Shown here piece by piece: positions 1 to 9,049 of a DNA stretch of 64,000 nucleotides. How positions within the stretch are numbered: the stretch's first letter is position 1; every line of letters begins with the position of its first letter. Source of the DNA: Verrucomicrobiaceae bacterium. GTDB lineage: Bacteria > Verrucomicrobiota > Verrucomicrobiia > Verrucomicrobiales > Akkermansiaceae. The stretch covers positions 1-64,000 of the forward strand of contig JAIXWR010000045.1 in assembly GCA_027491155.1 (NCBI GenBank). The letters are read 5' to 3'. Under the pieces are notes generated by a model. That model was not told the origin of the DNA. It did no database searches and saw only the letters and a program-made list of their open reading frames with translations. The position numbers and the translations under genes are program-made.

Positions 1-410
1 CCTTCCTCGAAGGCCGGACCACTCCGGCTCAAAACCCGCTCGCCGACCCCTCTGCAGCCTGATAATCCTACCCGCGCCAGAACGTCCCAACTGTCAGGCT
101 AATACGATCACTGTACATCCTCCGCGACCGGATCGCCTCGGGTCCCGGCGGCGGGGCGGGGACGTCGGGTGGCGGCTGGGGAGGGAGATCCATGTCGGGC
201 AGGATGGAGGATCCGGGAGGTGGGCGCAAGGACGCTTGGTGATCGGGTCGGGCGACTCCGGGACGCTGGTAGAGCCGCGGGCGGCCGGATTCGAACCTTG
301 ATTGTGGGGGGGGATCCGGGTATTCACACGCTCCGTAAAAGCTGATTATTTAGCGCTCTTGATTTTCCCGGCGGTCTGCTGCTGCCCGCCGATCGCTTCC
401 TTACCCTCTC
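1..410. other. intergenic stretch, no gene recognised
   Basis: I see no convincing gene here. A short reverse-strand frame (94-327) is Pro/Arg-rich and looks like a GC artefact. A tRNA-like stretch near 265-300 does not fold into a cloverleaf. The region probably holds the promoter of the large secreted protein that follows, but I cannot place -10 or -35 boxes with confidence. Confidence 0.5.
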
Positions 411-3400
411 ATGAAATCGATCCGGGATCTCGCCCTCGTTCTGTTCGCCCTGCTCGTTCTGCCACTTGCGGCGCAGATCCCCAACGATCCGGTCGCTTGG
501 CTGAAGGCGGACGGCAACGCGCTGGACGCGACCGCCAACGGGAACCACGGCGTGGTGAACGGCACCGTGCCCTTCGTGGCCGGAAAGGTCGGGAGCGCGT
601 TCAGCTTCACCGGCAACGGAGCCAATTCGGTCCGGATTCCCAATTCCGCCAGCCTCCAGTCGTCGCTGCTGTCGGTGGAGTACTGGATCTTTTTCAACAA
701 CGCCCAGAACTCGGTCAATGTGACCAAGCGCAGTTCGACCGGTGCGGGCGACGCCTGGCAGGTGGGCATCAGCTACTCGGGAGGCAATTTCAACCTCCAG
801 TTCGTCGGTTACACCGCCAGTGGCTTGTTCGACTGGTATTCCCCGCCGCTGAGTTCGCCCGTGGGAGTGTGGACGCACGTGGCCGCGACCTACGATGGCA
901 GCACCGTCAGAGGCTACATCAACGGCACCCAGGTGCTGACCCTGGCGGTCGCCTTGCAGCTTGGCTCGCGCAATTCGGACATTTTTGTCGGCGCGTATCC
1001 CACCGGGATCTTTGCCCTCGATGGCAAGATCGACGAGCTTTCGATCTACAACCGCGCCCTTTCCGCGGCCGAGGTCCAGGCGGTCTATCAGGCAGGACCG
1101 GCGGGGAAGGCGGGGTTTCCCGCACCCACGGTCACCGGAGTTAGTCCTTCCAGCGGCAGCACCTTGGGCGGCACGAACGTGACGATCACCGGCACGAATT
1201 TCACAGGTGCCACCGCCGTGACCATCGGCGGCAGTGTGGCGGCCAACGTGACCGTGGTGAATGCCACCACGATCACTGCGACCACCCCGGCAGGTGCCGC
1301 CGGGCCGGCCAGTGTGGTCGTGGCGACGCCCGGCGGCAGCAATGCGGCGAACACGCTTTTCACCTACGTGGCACCCGCGCCCACCGTCACCGAGGTTACG
1401 CCTTCCAGCGGCAGCACCGCGGGGGGCACGGCCGTGACGATCACGGGCACGAATTTCACCGGGGCGACGGCGGTCACCATCGGCGGCAGTATGGCGTCCA
1501 ACGTGACCGTGGTGAATGCCACCACGATCACCGCGACCACTCCGCCCCGAAGCGCCGGGCCGGCCAGTGTGGTCGTGGCGACGCCCGGCGGAAGCAATGC
1601 GGCGAACACGCTCTTCACCTACGTGGCACCCGCGCCCACCGTCACCGGGGTCACTCCTTCCAGCGGCAGCACCGCGGGGGGCACGGCCGTGACCATCACC
1701 GGCACGAATTTCACCGGGGCGACGGCGGTTACCATCGGCGGCAGTGCGGCGTCCAACGTGACCGTGGTGAATGCCAGCACGATCACCGCGACCACTCCGG
1801 CAGGTGCCGCCGGGCCGGCCGGCGTGGTGGTGACCACGCCCGGTGGCAGCAATGCGGCGAACACGCTTTTCACCTTTGGCACCCCGAATGTTGCGCCCGA
1901 TTTCTCTCTGCCTGACGCGTTGACCTCGTGGATCCCGCGGGAGAGCAGTCGCAACTGGCGAGACATCGCCTCATCGGCGGATGGCAGCAAGCTGGCGGCG
2001 GTGGTGTTCGGCGGCCAGATCCACACCTCCACGGACGGCGGAGTCAGTTGGACGCCCCGGGAAAGCAGCCGCGCATGGTTTTCCATCGCCTCCTCGGCAG
2101 ACGGCAGCAAGCTGGCGGCGGTTGCGGGCAGCGGAGAGGTTTACACTTCCACGGATGGCGGGGTCAGTTGGACGCCCCGGACGGTCGCTGCCGGTTTCGC
2201 TTTCAGTTTCACCTCCATCGCCTCTTCGGCGGATGGCAGCAAGCTTGCGGCATCGGAGAGCGGAGGACGGATCTACACGTCCACGGACGGCGGTGCCAGC
2301 TGGACCGCCCGCGAGAGTAGCCGGAATTGGTTCGCCATCACTTCCTCGGCGGATGGCAGCAAACTGGCGGCCGTGGTGCTTGGCGGCCAGATCCACACCT
2401 CCACCGACAGCGGAATCAGTTGGACGCCCCGGCAATCGGTCAGGGATTGGTCCGCCATCGCCTCCTCGGCGGATGGCAACAAGCTGGTGGCCACGACCAA
2501 CGGGCAGGGATACGTCTATACCTCGACGGACGGCGGGGTCAGTTGGACGCAGCGGAACGGGCCTCTGAATTGGCGTTCCGTCGCGTCCTCGGCGGATGGC
2601 AGCAGACTGGCGGCGATGGAAGGCGGCGGCATGATCCACCTCACGACGGACGGCGGGGTGAACTGGACGCCGCGGGCGAACAATCCCAGTTGGTATGCCA
2701 TCACCTCCTCCGCGGACGGACGCAAGCTGGCCGCGGTGGCCTATGGTGGGCGGATTTTCACCAGCCCGCCCTACAATCTGACGGTTGAGGCGAACTCCGG
2801 CCCCTCCACCACGGTAAACTTCGTCACCGCCATCAGTCCGGGTCCGGTGGCGGAGGCGGGGCAAACGGTGAGCCTCGAGGTAAGCAACGACAACAACGGC
2901 ATCTTCGCCACCCAGCCCGCGATCGCCGGCAATGGCACCTTGACCTTCACTCCTAACAACACCGGCGGCGTGGCGACCGTGACGGTCATCGCCCGGGACG
3001 ACGGCGGCACCGACTTCGGTGGATCGGATGCCAGCGTGCCGCAAAGCTTCACGATCAGCGTCAAGCCGACGGTCACGGGCGTCTCACCTGCCAGTGGATC
3101 GACCTCGGGTGGCACCAGCGTCACGATCACGGGGGCCGGATTCACCAGAGCTACGGGCGTGACCTTCCGGGGATTGCCGGCGACGGCATTCACGGTGGTC
3201 GATGCCACTACCATCACCGCCACCACGGCGGCCACCTCGGCAGGTGTGGCCAGCGTGATCGTGACCACACCGGCAGGCAGCAGCGCGCCGAATTCCCTCT
3301 ACACCTTCGTGATTCCGGTTCCCACCGTCGCCGGCGTTTCGCCATCGCGAGGCATCGTGTCCGGCGGCACCAGCATCACCATCACCGGTGCGGATTTCAC

Positions 3401-5198
3401 CAATGCGTACGGGGTGCTTGTCGGCGGGGTGTCTGCGACAGCATTCAGCGTCGTCAATGACACCACGATCACCGCCACCACTCCGCCCAAGGAGGCATGG
3501 ATGCCGAGCAACGTCAGCGTGGTCGTGATCACGGCGGGAGGCGCCAGCGCGGCGAACTCGCTCTTCACCTACGTGACCCCGAACGCGGCACCGAGCTTCG
3601 ACCTGCCGTCATCCCACACGGCAGGGGATTCCTGGACGGCGCGGGAAAGCAACCGGATCTGGGAATGCATCGCCTCTTCGGCGGACGGCCTCAAGCTCGC
3701 GGCGGTGGTGTATGGCGGACATATCTACACTTCCGAGAACGGCGGGATCGACTGGACCGCGCGGATGACCGACGCCAACCGCAACTGGCATTCGATCGCC
3801 AGCTCGGCGGATGGCAGCAAGCTGGTGGCCGGTGCGTTTCCCGGCAAGGTCTACACCTCGACGGATGGCGGCGTTACCTGGACCGAGCGGGGATTTGATC
3901 AATCCTGGATCTCCATCGCCTCTTCGGCCGATGGCAACAAGCTCGCGGCCGTGGGGCCTGGCGGCAGGATCATGACCTCGATCGACGGCGGCATCAATTG
4001 GACCGCCCGGATGACGGATGCCTTCCGGAGCTGGCAGTCCATCGCCTCCTCCGCCGACGGCAGCAAGCTCGCGGCGGTGGTGGAGGGAGGTCAGATCTAC
4101 ACCTCGACCGACAGCGGGGTCAACTGGACGCCCGGTGCAAGCAACGGGCAGTGGCGCGCCATCGCCTCTTCCGCGGATGGCAACAAGCTCGCGGCAGTGG
4201 CCTATGACGGAACGATCGCCACCTCGGACAACGGCGGCCTGATCTGGACGACCCGGATGGGCCTCTACGGGTGGAGATCCATCACCTCATCGGCGGATGG
4301 CAGCAAGCTCACCGCCGTGGCGCAGTTCCACTTTATTTCGACTTCGATCAACAGCGGTGCCACCTGGACGACCCGGATGACCGACAACTACAGGAACTGG
4401 CGTTACGTCGCCTCCTCGGCCGATGGTGACCGGCTGGCAGCAGTGGCGACCAGCGGCCAGATCTACACCAGCCCGATTTACAACGTCGCCGTCGCGGTGA
4501 ATACCGGCCTCTCCACCACGGTGTCGTTCGCGACCAACATCAGCCCCGGTCCGCTCGCCGATGCGGGCCAGGCGGTGAGTTTCAACGTGACCAACGACAA
4601 CCCCGGCCTCTTCACCATCCAGCCCGCGATTTCCAGCAACGGCACCCTGACCTTCGCGCCGGGCAGCACGACCGGCACGGTCAAGGTGACCGTATCCGCC
4701 ACCGACAACGGGGGTAACGAATTCGGCGGCACGGACACCGGCTACCCGAAATTCTTCACGATCACCCTGCTGCCGCCGCCCCTCGAAATGTGGCGGCAGA
4801 CGCACTTTGGCAGCGTCGCCAATAGCGGGAACGGAGCCGACGGTTCTGACTTCGACCGCGACGGCTTGGTCAACCTGCTCGAATACGGTCTCGTGCTTTC
4901 GCCCGTCACAAGTTCCTCCGCGCCTTCCGCGACGGTGGCCACCTACCCCGAGGGCAAGCGCCTGCGGATGTTCCTTTCCCGTGACCCGGCGCGCTACGAC
5001 GTGACCCTGGAAGTGCAGGCCGGCGACGATCTCGTCGGATGGACGACCATCGCCACCAGCGCCCTCGGCGCGCCCTTCTCCGGCCCCGGCTACGTGGGCG
5101 GTGACAGCGCGACACCCGGGGTGAAAACCGTGGAAGTCCGGGATGTGCTCAACATCACGAGTTCGCCACGCCGCTTCCTCCGGGTGCTGGTCCGCTGA
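411..5198 (+). CDS. giant secreted LamG / IPT-TIG / BNR-repeat protein
   Basis: This 1595-residue protein is probably exported to the cell surface. Residues 1-21 form a signal peptide (Lys-Ser-Ile-Arg, then a Leu/Val/Ala-rich core ending ...LPLAAQ). A LamG/concanavalin-like domain covers about 28-225. Three nearly identical IPT/TIG Ig-like domains follow (about 238-493), then a block of BNR/sialidase-like repeats (about 504-787) built on SSADGSKLAAV...G.I.TSTDGG..WT. A spacer domain, two more divergent IPT/TIG domains (about 885-1054), a second BNR block (about 1074-1354) and another spacer come next. The C-terminus (about 1455-1595) carries an acidic DxDxDG..N..EY-type segment and ends RRFLRVLVR, a feature shared with three other secreted proteins in this window. 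No catalytic site is recognisable. An adhesin or glycan-binding role is inferred from the domains only. The start was chosen because the signal peptide begins at this ATG. Confidence 0.9.
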   Translation: MKSIRDLALVLFALLVLPLAAQIPNDPVAWLKADGNALDATANGNHGVVNGTVPFVAGKVGSAFSFTGNGANSVRIPNSASLQSSLLSVEYWIFFNNAQNSVNVTKRSSTGAGDAWQVGISYSGGNFNLQFVGYTASGLFDWYSPPLSSPVGVWTHVAATYDGSTVRGYINGTQVLTLAVALQLGSRNSDIFVGAYPTGIFALDGKIDELSIYNRALSAAEVQAVYQAGPAGKAGFPAPTVTGVSPSSGSTLGGTNVTITGTNFTGATAVTIGGSVAANVTVVNATTITATTPAGAAGPASVVVATPGGSNAANTLFTYVAPAPTVTEVTPSSGSTAGGTAVTITGTNFTGATAVTIGGSMASNVTVVNATTITATTPPRSAGPASVVVATPGGSNAANTLFTYVAPAPTVTGVTPSSGSTAGGTAVTITGTNFTGATAVTIGGSAASNVTVVNASTITATTPAGAAGPAGVVVTTPGGSNAANTLFTFGTPNVAPDFSLPDALTSWIPRESSRNWRDIASSADGSKLAAVVFGGQIHTSTDGGVSWTPRESSRAWFSIASSADGSKLAAVAGSGEVYTSTDGGVSWTPRTVAAGFAFSFTSIASSADGSKLAASESGGRIYTSTDGGASWTARESSRNWFAITSSADGSKLAAVVLGGQIHTSTDSGISWTPRQSVRDWSAIASSADGNKLVATTNGQGYVYTSTDGGVSWTQRNGPLNWRSVASSADGSRLAAMEGGGMIHLTTDGGVNWTPRANNPSWYAITSSADGRKLAAVAYGGRIFTSPPYNLTVEANSGPSTTVNFVTAISPGPVAEAGQTVSLEVSNDNNGIFATQPAIAGNGTLTFTPNNTGGVATVTVIARDDGGTDFGGSDASVPQSFTISVKPTVTGVSPASGSTSGGTSVTITGAGFTRATGVTFRGLPATAFTVVDATTITATTAATSAGVASVIVTTPAGSSAPNSLYTFVIPVPTVAGVSPSRGIVSGGTSITITGADFTNAYGVLVGGVSATAFSVVNDTTITATTPPKEAWMPSNVSVVVITAGGASAANSLFTYVTPNAAPSFDLPSSHTAGDSWTARESNRIWECIASSADGLKLAAVVYGGHIYTSENGGIDWTARMTDANRNWHSIASSADGSKLVAGAFPGKVYTSTDGGVTWTERGFDQSWISIASSADGNKLAAVGPGGRIMTSIDGGINWTARMTDAFRSWQSIASSADGSKLAAVVEGGQIYTSTDSGVNWTPGASNGQWRAIASSADGNKLAAVAYDGTIATSDNGGLIWTTRMGLYGWRSITSSADGSKLTAVAQFHFISTSINSGATWTTRMTDNYRNWRYVASSADGDRLAAVATSGQIYTSPIYNVAVAVNTGLSTTVSFATNISPGPLADAGQAVSFNVTNDNPGLFTIQPAISSNGTLTFAPGSTTGTVKVTVSATDNGGNEFGGTDTGYPKFFTITLLPPPLEMWRQTHFGSVANSGNGADGSDFDRDGLVNLLEYGLVLSPVTSSSAPSATVATYPEGKRLRMFLSRDPARYDVTLEVQAGDDLVGWTTIATSALGAPFSGPGYVGGDSATPGVKTVEVRDVLNITSSPRRFLRVLVR
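1124..1888 (+). repeat. three tandem 255-bp coding repeats (IPT/TIG units)
   Basis: Three direct repeats with a 255-bp period (85 residues) begin near 1124, 1379 and 1634. Long runs are identical at the DNA level, for example the segment encoding ANVTVVNATTITATTP. The two IPT/TIG units at about 3060-3570 in the same gene are much more diverged. This points to recent duplication or gene conversion in the first block. Confidence 0.85.
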
Positions 5199-5205
5199 GG
5201 AGCGA

Positions 5206-5229
5206 AGTAGCGCTGCGTTCTTCGCTACT
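5206..5229 (+). terminator. hairpin between convergent genes
   Basis: A perfect 7-bp stem AGTAGCG / CGCTACT with a 10-base loop lies directly after the stop codon of the large secreted protein and before the end of pheT. There is no clean T-run, so it may act as a weak bidirectional terminator or be a remnant of the GTAGCGG-type repeats seen elsewhere. Confidence 0.4.
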
Positions 5230-5297
5230 CCGGGTATTTGATGTCCGGCGCCTTCCCGCGCCAGAAGGGCTGGCGTGGGGCGTTCCGGTGGCGGTCC

Positions 5298-7676
5298 TTA
5301 GCGTTGAGCGACCGGCAGGCCGCTCGTCAGGGCCGCGACGACGGCCTTGTGGGCGGTGTCGATCTCGTCGGTCTTGAGCGTCTTGTCCGGAGCGCGGTAG
5401 TGCAGGCGGTAGGCGATCGACTTGCGGTCGGCGGCGAGCTTCTGGCCGCTGGGGTCGCGGAAGACGTCGAAGCATTCGAAGCCGGTGAGCAGGGGTTCCT
5501 TGACCTTGGCCAGCACGCGTTCGATCTCGGCATTCGCCAGCGAGGCGGGGGCTTCGAGGGCGATGTCGCGGGACGAGCCGGGGAACTGCGGGAGTTCCTC
5601 GATGGCCCCGCTGCCGGCGGCGAACTTGCGGAGCTTCGAGAGGTCGAGCTCGGCGACGAAGATCGGCTGCGGGGCATCGAGCTCGCGCTGGCGGGATGGC
5701 AGGATCATCGCGAAGGTGCCGAGGTTCTGGCCGTCGGCCTGGATGTCGGCGGCGAGGGCGAAGCCGTCGCGGGCGCGCGGGACGAGCTGCACGGACGCGG
5801 TCGGGACCAGCGCGGCGATGACGGCCTTCAGGTCGTAAAGATCGGCGGTGGCGTCAGGGCGGGCCCAGCCGGCGGGCAGGGCGTCGCCGGAGAGCAGGAT
5901 GCCGAGCGAGTCGGACTCGAGGTCTTTCGCCTTGCCGCCGCCGGCGTTGCGGAAGACGCGGCCGAGTTCGAAGAGGCGCAGGGCTTTCGCGCCCTGGCGG
6001 ACGTTGCGGGCGGCGGAGGCGACGAGGCCGGGGATCAGGCTCGGGCGCATCACGGCGTGGTCCTCGCTGAGCGGCAGGCTGACGCGGATGCTGTCGCCGG
6101 GCAGCAGCGGCTTGAGCGGCAGGGCGTCGGCGAGCTGGGTGTCGGCGATCAGCTTGATCGTCTGGCACTCGTGGAAGCCGAGGCCGGCGAGGCGCTCGCG
6201 GATCCGCATGTCGGCGTCGTAGGCGGCGTCGACCGGGCTCGACGGGACGAAGGTGCCGCGGAGCCGCGACGGGATGGCGTCGAGGCCTTTCACGCGGACG
6301 ATCTCCTCGACAAGGTCGATGTGGCGCTGGAGGTCGGCGCGGAAGGCGGGGACGGTCCAGGTGTTGTCGGCGTTGCTGGCCAGGCCGAGGCGGGTGAGGA
6401 TGGTCGCGGCTTCGTCGTAGGAAATGCTGCCGCCGGTGAGCTGGTCGAGCTTGGCGAGGTCGAGGGCGACCGCCCCGGTGAGCGACGGGATGCCGCCGGC
6501 CATCATGGTCACGGCTTCGGCGGTGCCGCCGGCGGTTTCGAGGATCAGCTTGATGGCGAGGGCGGAGCCGGCGAGGACGCCTTCGGGATTGATCCCGCGC
6601 TCGAAGCGGTAGGAGGAATCGGACGACAGCGCGGTGCGGCGCGAGGTGCGGCGGATGCGCGACGGCGTGAAGTACGCCGATTCCAGTAGGATGTCGGTGG
6701 TGGCTTCGGTGACGCCGCTGTCCGCCCCGCCCATCACGCCGCCGAGGGCGAGGGCGTGGCCGGCTTCGTCGGAGATCACGCAGTCTTCCGGCAGCAGCCC
6801 GTAGGTCTCGCCGTCGAGGGCGATGAAGGCCTCATTGTCCTGCGCGCTGCGGATCACCAGCGCGCCGCTGACTTTCGCGGCGTCGAAGGCGTGCAGCGGT
6901 TGGCCGATCTCGTGGAGCACGAAGTTGGTGACGTCGACGACGTTGTTGATCGGGCGCAGGCCGATCGATTCGAGGCGTTCCTTCAGCCAGGCCGGGCTCT
7001 CGCCGATGGTGACGCCGGAAATGCGGACGGCGGTGTAGAAGGGGCAGGCTTCCGGGGCTTCGCTGCGGACGCCTTCCGTGGTGAAGCCGTCGCGCGCCGG
7101 GATGTCGAGCGGGGCCAGCGGGACTTCGAGAAGGGTCGCCATCTCGCGGGCCATGCCGTAGTGGCTGAGCAGGTCGGGACGGTTCGGGGTGACCTCGACT
7201 TCGAGCAGCACGTCGTTGTCGAAGAGCTCCTTCACCGGCTTGCCGATCGGCGAGTCGGGCGGGAGGATCATCAGGCCGTCGACGGCATCGACCAGGCCGA
7301 TTTCGGAGGCGGCGGCGAGCATGCCTTTCGACTCGACGCCGCGCATCTTGGTTTCGCCGATGGTGAAGCCGCCGGGCAGGGTCGCGCCGGGCAGACAGCA
7401 GGGGACCTTGTCGCCGACCTGGTAGTTCTTCGCGCCGCAGACGATCTGGCGGAGCTGGCCTTCGCCGGCATCGACCTGGGTGACCTTCAATTTGTCGGCG
7501 TCCGGGTGCTGGACGGCCTCCATGATCTGCGCGACGACGATCTTGTCGGAGGCGATGCCCTTCACCTCGATGCCTTCGACTTCGACACCGGCGAAGGTGA
7601 GCAAGCGGTCCAGCTCTTCAGGGGTCTTGCCCTTGAGATCGACATGGGTGGCGAGCCAGTTAAGAGAGACGTTCAT
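5298..7676 (-). CDS. pheT: phenylalanyl-tRNA synthetase beta subunit
   Basis: PheT is the beta subunit of the cytoplasmic alpha2-beta2 enzyme that charges tRNA-Phe and edits mischarged Tyr-tRNA. The 792-residue length is normal for the family. The EMAP-like tRNA-binding domain lies at about 40-150 (HPDADKLKVTQVDAG, then IVCGAKNYQVGDKVP). B3/B4 editing and B5 domains fill the middle (HAFDAAKVSG; SYRFERGINPEG). A ferredoxin-fold anticodon-binding domain closes the protein (FPGSSRDIALEAP near 705 through YRLHYRAPDKTLKTDEID). The ATG start gives the expected N-terminus MNVSLNWLATHVD. It lies downstream of pheS on the same strand, separated by 116 bp that hold a long inverted repeat. No Shine-Dalgarno site is visible before the ATG. 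Confidence 0.98.
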   Translation of the reverse strand: MNVSLNWLATHVDLKGKTPEELDRLLTFAGVEVEGIEVKGIASDKIVVAQIMEAVQHPDADKLKVTQVDAGEGQLRQIVCGAKNYQVGDKVPCCLPGATLPGGFTIGETKMRGVESKGMLAAASEIGLVDAVDGLMILPPDSPIGKPVKELFDNDVLLEVEVTPNRPDLLSHYGMAREMATLLEVPLAPLDIPARDGFTTEGVRSEAPEACPFYTAVRISGVTIGESPAWLKERLESIGLRPINNVVDVTNFVLHEIGQPLHAFDAAKVSGALVIRSAQDNEAFIALDGETYGLLPEDCVISDEAGHALALGGVMGGADSGVTEATTDILLESAYFTPSRIRRTSRRTALSSDSSYRFERGINPEGVLAGSALAIKLILETAGGTAEAVTMMAGGIPSLTGAVALDLAKLDQLTGGSISYDEAATILTRLGLASNADNTWTVPAFRADLQRHIDLVEEIVRVKGLDAIPSRLRGTFVPSSPVDAAYDADMRIRERLAGLGFHECQTIKLIADTQLADALPLKPLLPGDSIRVSLPLSEDHAVMRPSLIPGLVASAARNVRQGAKALRLFELGRVFRNAGGGKAKDLESDSLGILLSGDALPAGWARPDATADLYDLKAVIAALVPTASVQLVPRARDGFALAADIQADGQNLGTFAMILPSRQRELDAPQPIFVAELDLSKLRKFAAGSGAIEELPQFPGSSRDIALEAPASLANAEIERVLAKVKEPLLTGFECFDVFRDPSGQKLAADRKSIAYRLHYRAPDKTLKTDEIDTAHKAVVAALTSGLPVAQR

Positions 7677-7692
7677 GGTCGGTCGGGAGAAT

Positions 7693-7784
7693 GTTGCACC
7701 GCCAAGACGCCAAGTGCGCCAAGGAAGGCAGGGTTGAAGAAGGATTCAGGAAACTTGGCGAACTTGGCGTCTTGGCGGTGCAAC
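7693..7784. repeat. long near-perfect inverted repeat between pheS and pheT
   Basis: The arms at about 7693-7725 and 7752-7784 are near-perfect reverse complements: 23 bases match without a gap, then most of a further 10. The arm is built from repeated 'CGCCAAG' words (GTTGCACCGCCAAGACGCCA onward). It starts 9 bp after the pheS stop and ends shortly before the pheT ATG, so the pheS-pheT transcript would carry a very stable hairpin. Confidence 0.9.
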
Positions 7785-7792
7785 TTTCTTCC

Positions 7793-8809
7793 TCAAGCGA
7801 ACTGTTTGAGGAAGCGGGCGTCGTTCTCGATCAGGAGGCGGATGTCCTTGATGCCCCAGCGGATCATGGCGAGGCGGTCGAGGCCCATGCCGAAGGCGAA
7901 GCCGGTGACCTTGTCCGGGTCGTAGGCACCGTCCTTGCGGGAGGCGTTGACTTGCGCGAACACGGCGGGATCGACCATGCCGCAGCCGGCGACTTCGATC
8001 CAACGCGGGGCCTGGCCCTTGGCGTGGAGCTTCACGTCGATCTCGAAGCTGGGCTCGGTGAAGGGGAAGAAGTGCGGGCGGAAGCGGACCTCGGTGCCGG
8101 AGCCGAACATTTCCTGGAAGAAGTATTCGAGCGTACCCTTGAGGTCGCCGAGCGAGACGTCGGTGTCGATGTAGAGGCCTTCGAGTTGGTTGAAGACCGA
8201 AAGGTGGGTCGCGTCGATCTCGTCCCGGCGGTAGGCCGAGCCGGGGGCGATGATTCGAACGGGAGGCACCTGGCTTTCCATGGTGCGGACCTGGACCGAG
8301 GAGGTGTGGGTGCGCAGCAGCTTGCCGGAGTCGAAGTAGAAGGTGTCCTTCTCGTTGCGCGCCGGGTGGTCCTGCGGGGTGTTGAGGGCGTCGAAGCAAT
8401 GGAACTCGTCCTCGATCTCCGGGCCTTCGGCGAGGGCGAAGCCCATGCGGCGGAGGATGGCGATCGCTTGATGGCGGAGCAGGGTGAGCGGGTGGAGCGA
8501 GCCGTGGGGGAGGGCGCGGGCGGGGAGGGTGAGATCGATGCCTTCGAGCGCCTGGCGGTCGGCCGCGTCCTGCAGGACGAGCTGCTTTTCCTCAAGGGCG
8601 GCGGTGATCGCGTTGCGGGCGGTGTTGAGCAGGGCGCCGACGGCGGCTTTGTCCTCCTTCGGCACGTCGCGCATGCCGGCGGAGACCTCGGTGAGCGTGC
8701 CCTTTTTGCCGAGTACGGCGACGCGGGCATCCTCCAGCGCGCGGATGTCGGCGGCGACGGCGATGCAGGCCAATGCGTCGGCTTGGATGGCTTCGATCTG
8801 GTCCTTCAT
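7793..8809 (-). CDS. pheS: phenylalanyl-tRNA synthetase alpha subunit
   Basis: PheS is the catalytic alpha subunit of cytoplasmic phenylalanyl-tRNA synthetase and pairs with PheT encoded just downstream. The protein has 338 residues, a normal length. The N-terminal coiled-coil arm (about 1-90) includes VLGKKGTLTEVSAGMR. The class II core follows: motif 2 region around HTSSVQVRTMESQ, APGSAYRRDEIDATH and HLSVFNQLEGLYID, then EVAGCGMVDPAVF, and motif 3 as GFAFGMGLDRLAMIRWGI near the C-terminus. The ATG gives the typical N-terminus MKDQIEAIQADAL. Upstream, a palindromic repeat separates it from the divergent purU. Confidence 0.98.
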   Translation of the reverse strand: MKDQIEAIQADALACIAVAADIRALEDARVAVLGKKGTLTEVSAGMRDVPKEDKAAVGALLNTARNAITAALEEKQLVLQDAADRQALEGIDLTLPARALPHGSLHPLTLLRHQAIAILRRMGFALAEGPEIEDEFHCFDALNTPQDHPARNEKDTFYFDSGKLLRTHTSSVQVRTMESQVPPVRIIAPGSAYRRDEIDATHLSVFNQLEGLYIDTDVSLGDLKGTLEYFFQEMFGSGTEVRFRPHFFPFTEPSFEIDVKLHAKGQAPRWIEVAGCGMVDPAVFAQVNASRKDGAYDPDKVTGFAFGMGLDRLAMIRWGIKDIRLLIENDARFLKQFA

Positions 8810-8905
8810 GGGAAAAGCGGGGCGCAGGGATTAGCCGACGGGGGGAGGGGAGTCAAAGGCTTGTCCGGGGCGGTCGGGGGAAATTTCGGGGGATAGGAAG
8901 GCTTT

Positions 8906-8988
8906 GGGAGCGCTGGCTTCGGCCGGCGAGCCGGGGGGACGAGGCTTTCCTGACGTGCAGATCGATGCCGGCTGAAGCCGGAGCTCCC
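8906..8988. repeat. palindromic intergenic repeat (GGGAGCG...GCTCCC family)
   Basis: An inverted pair, GGGAGCGCTGGCTTCGGCCG and its imperfect complement GCCGGCTGAAGCCGGAGCTC(CC), flanks a 40-base centre in the 240-bp gap between pheS and purU. A second copy of the same design lies at 38647-38706, which makes it a dispersed repeat rather than a local terminator. Confidence 0.7.
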
Positions 8989-9049
8989 TTGAACCGGGAA
9001 CGGCTCGCGCCTTGCCAAGCGCCCGCCGGACCGTCTGAATCCGCCGCGC

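Noticed and set aside
240-320. tRNA-like fragment (GGTAGAGC and GATTCGAACC)
   Set aside because: The pieces resemble D- and T-arm words, but the T-stem pairing is poor and no acceptor or anticodon stem forms on either strand.
94-327. 77-codon reverse frame at the window start
   Set aside because: Pro/Arg/Ser-rich low-complexity translation, no start signal and no neighbour.
1921-4470. periodic repeats considered as a CRISPR array
   Set aside because: The period encodes BNR protein repeats in frame; there are no conserved short direct repeats with unique spacers, and no cas genes.
5238-6689. long open frame on the plus strand opposite pheT
   Set aside because: It is the antisense of a well-supported pheT. 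High GC content creates long antisense frames, and its composition (Gly/Asp/Val/Ala/Glu-rich) is artefactual.
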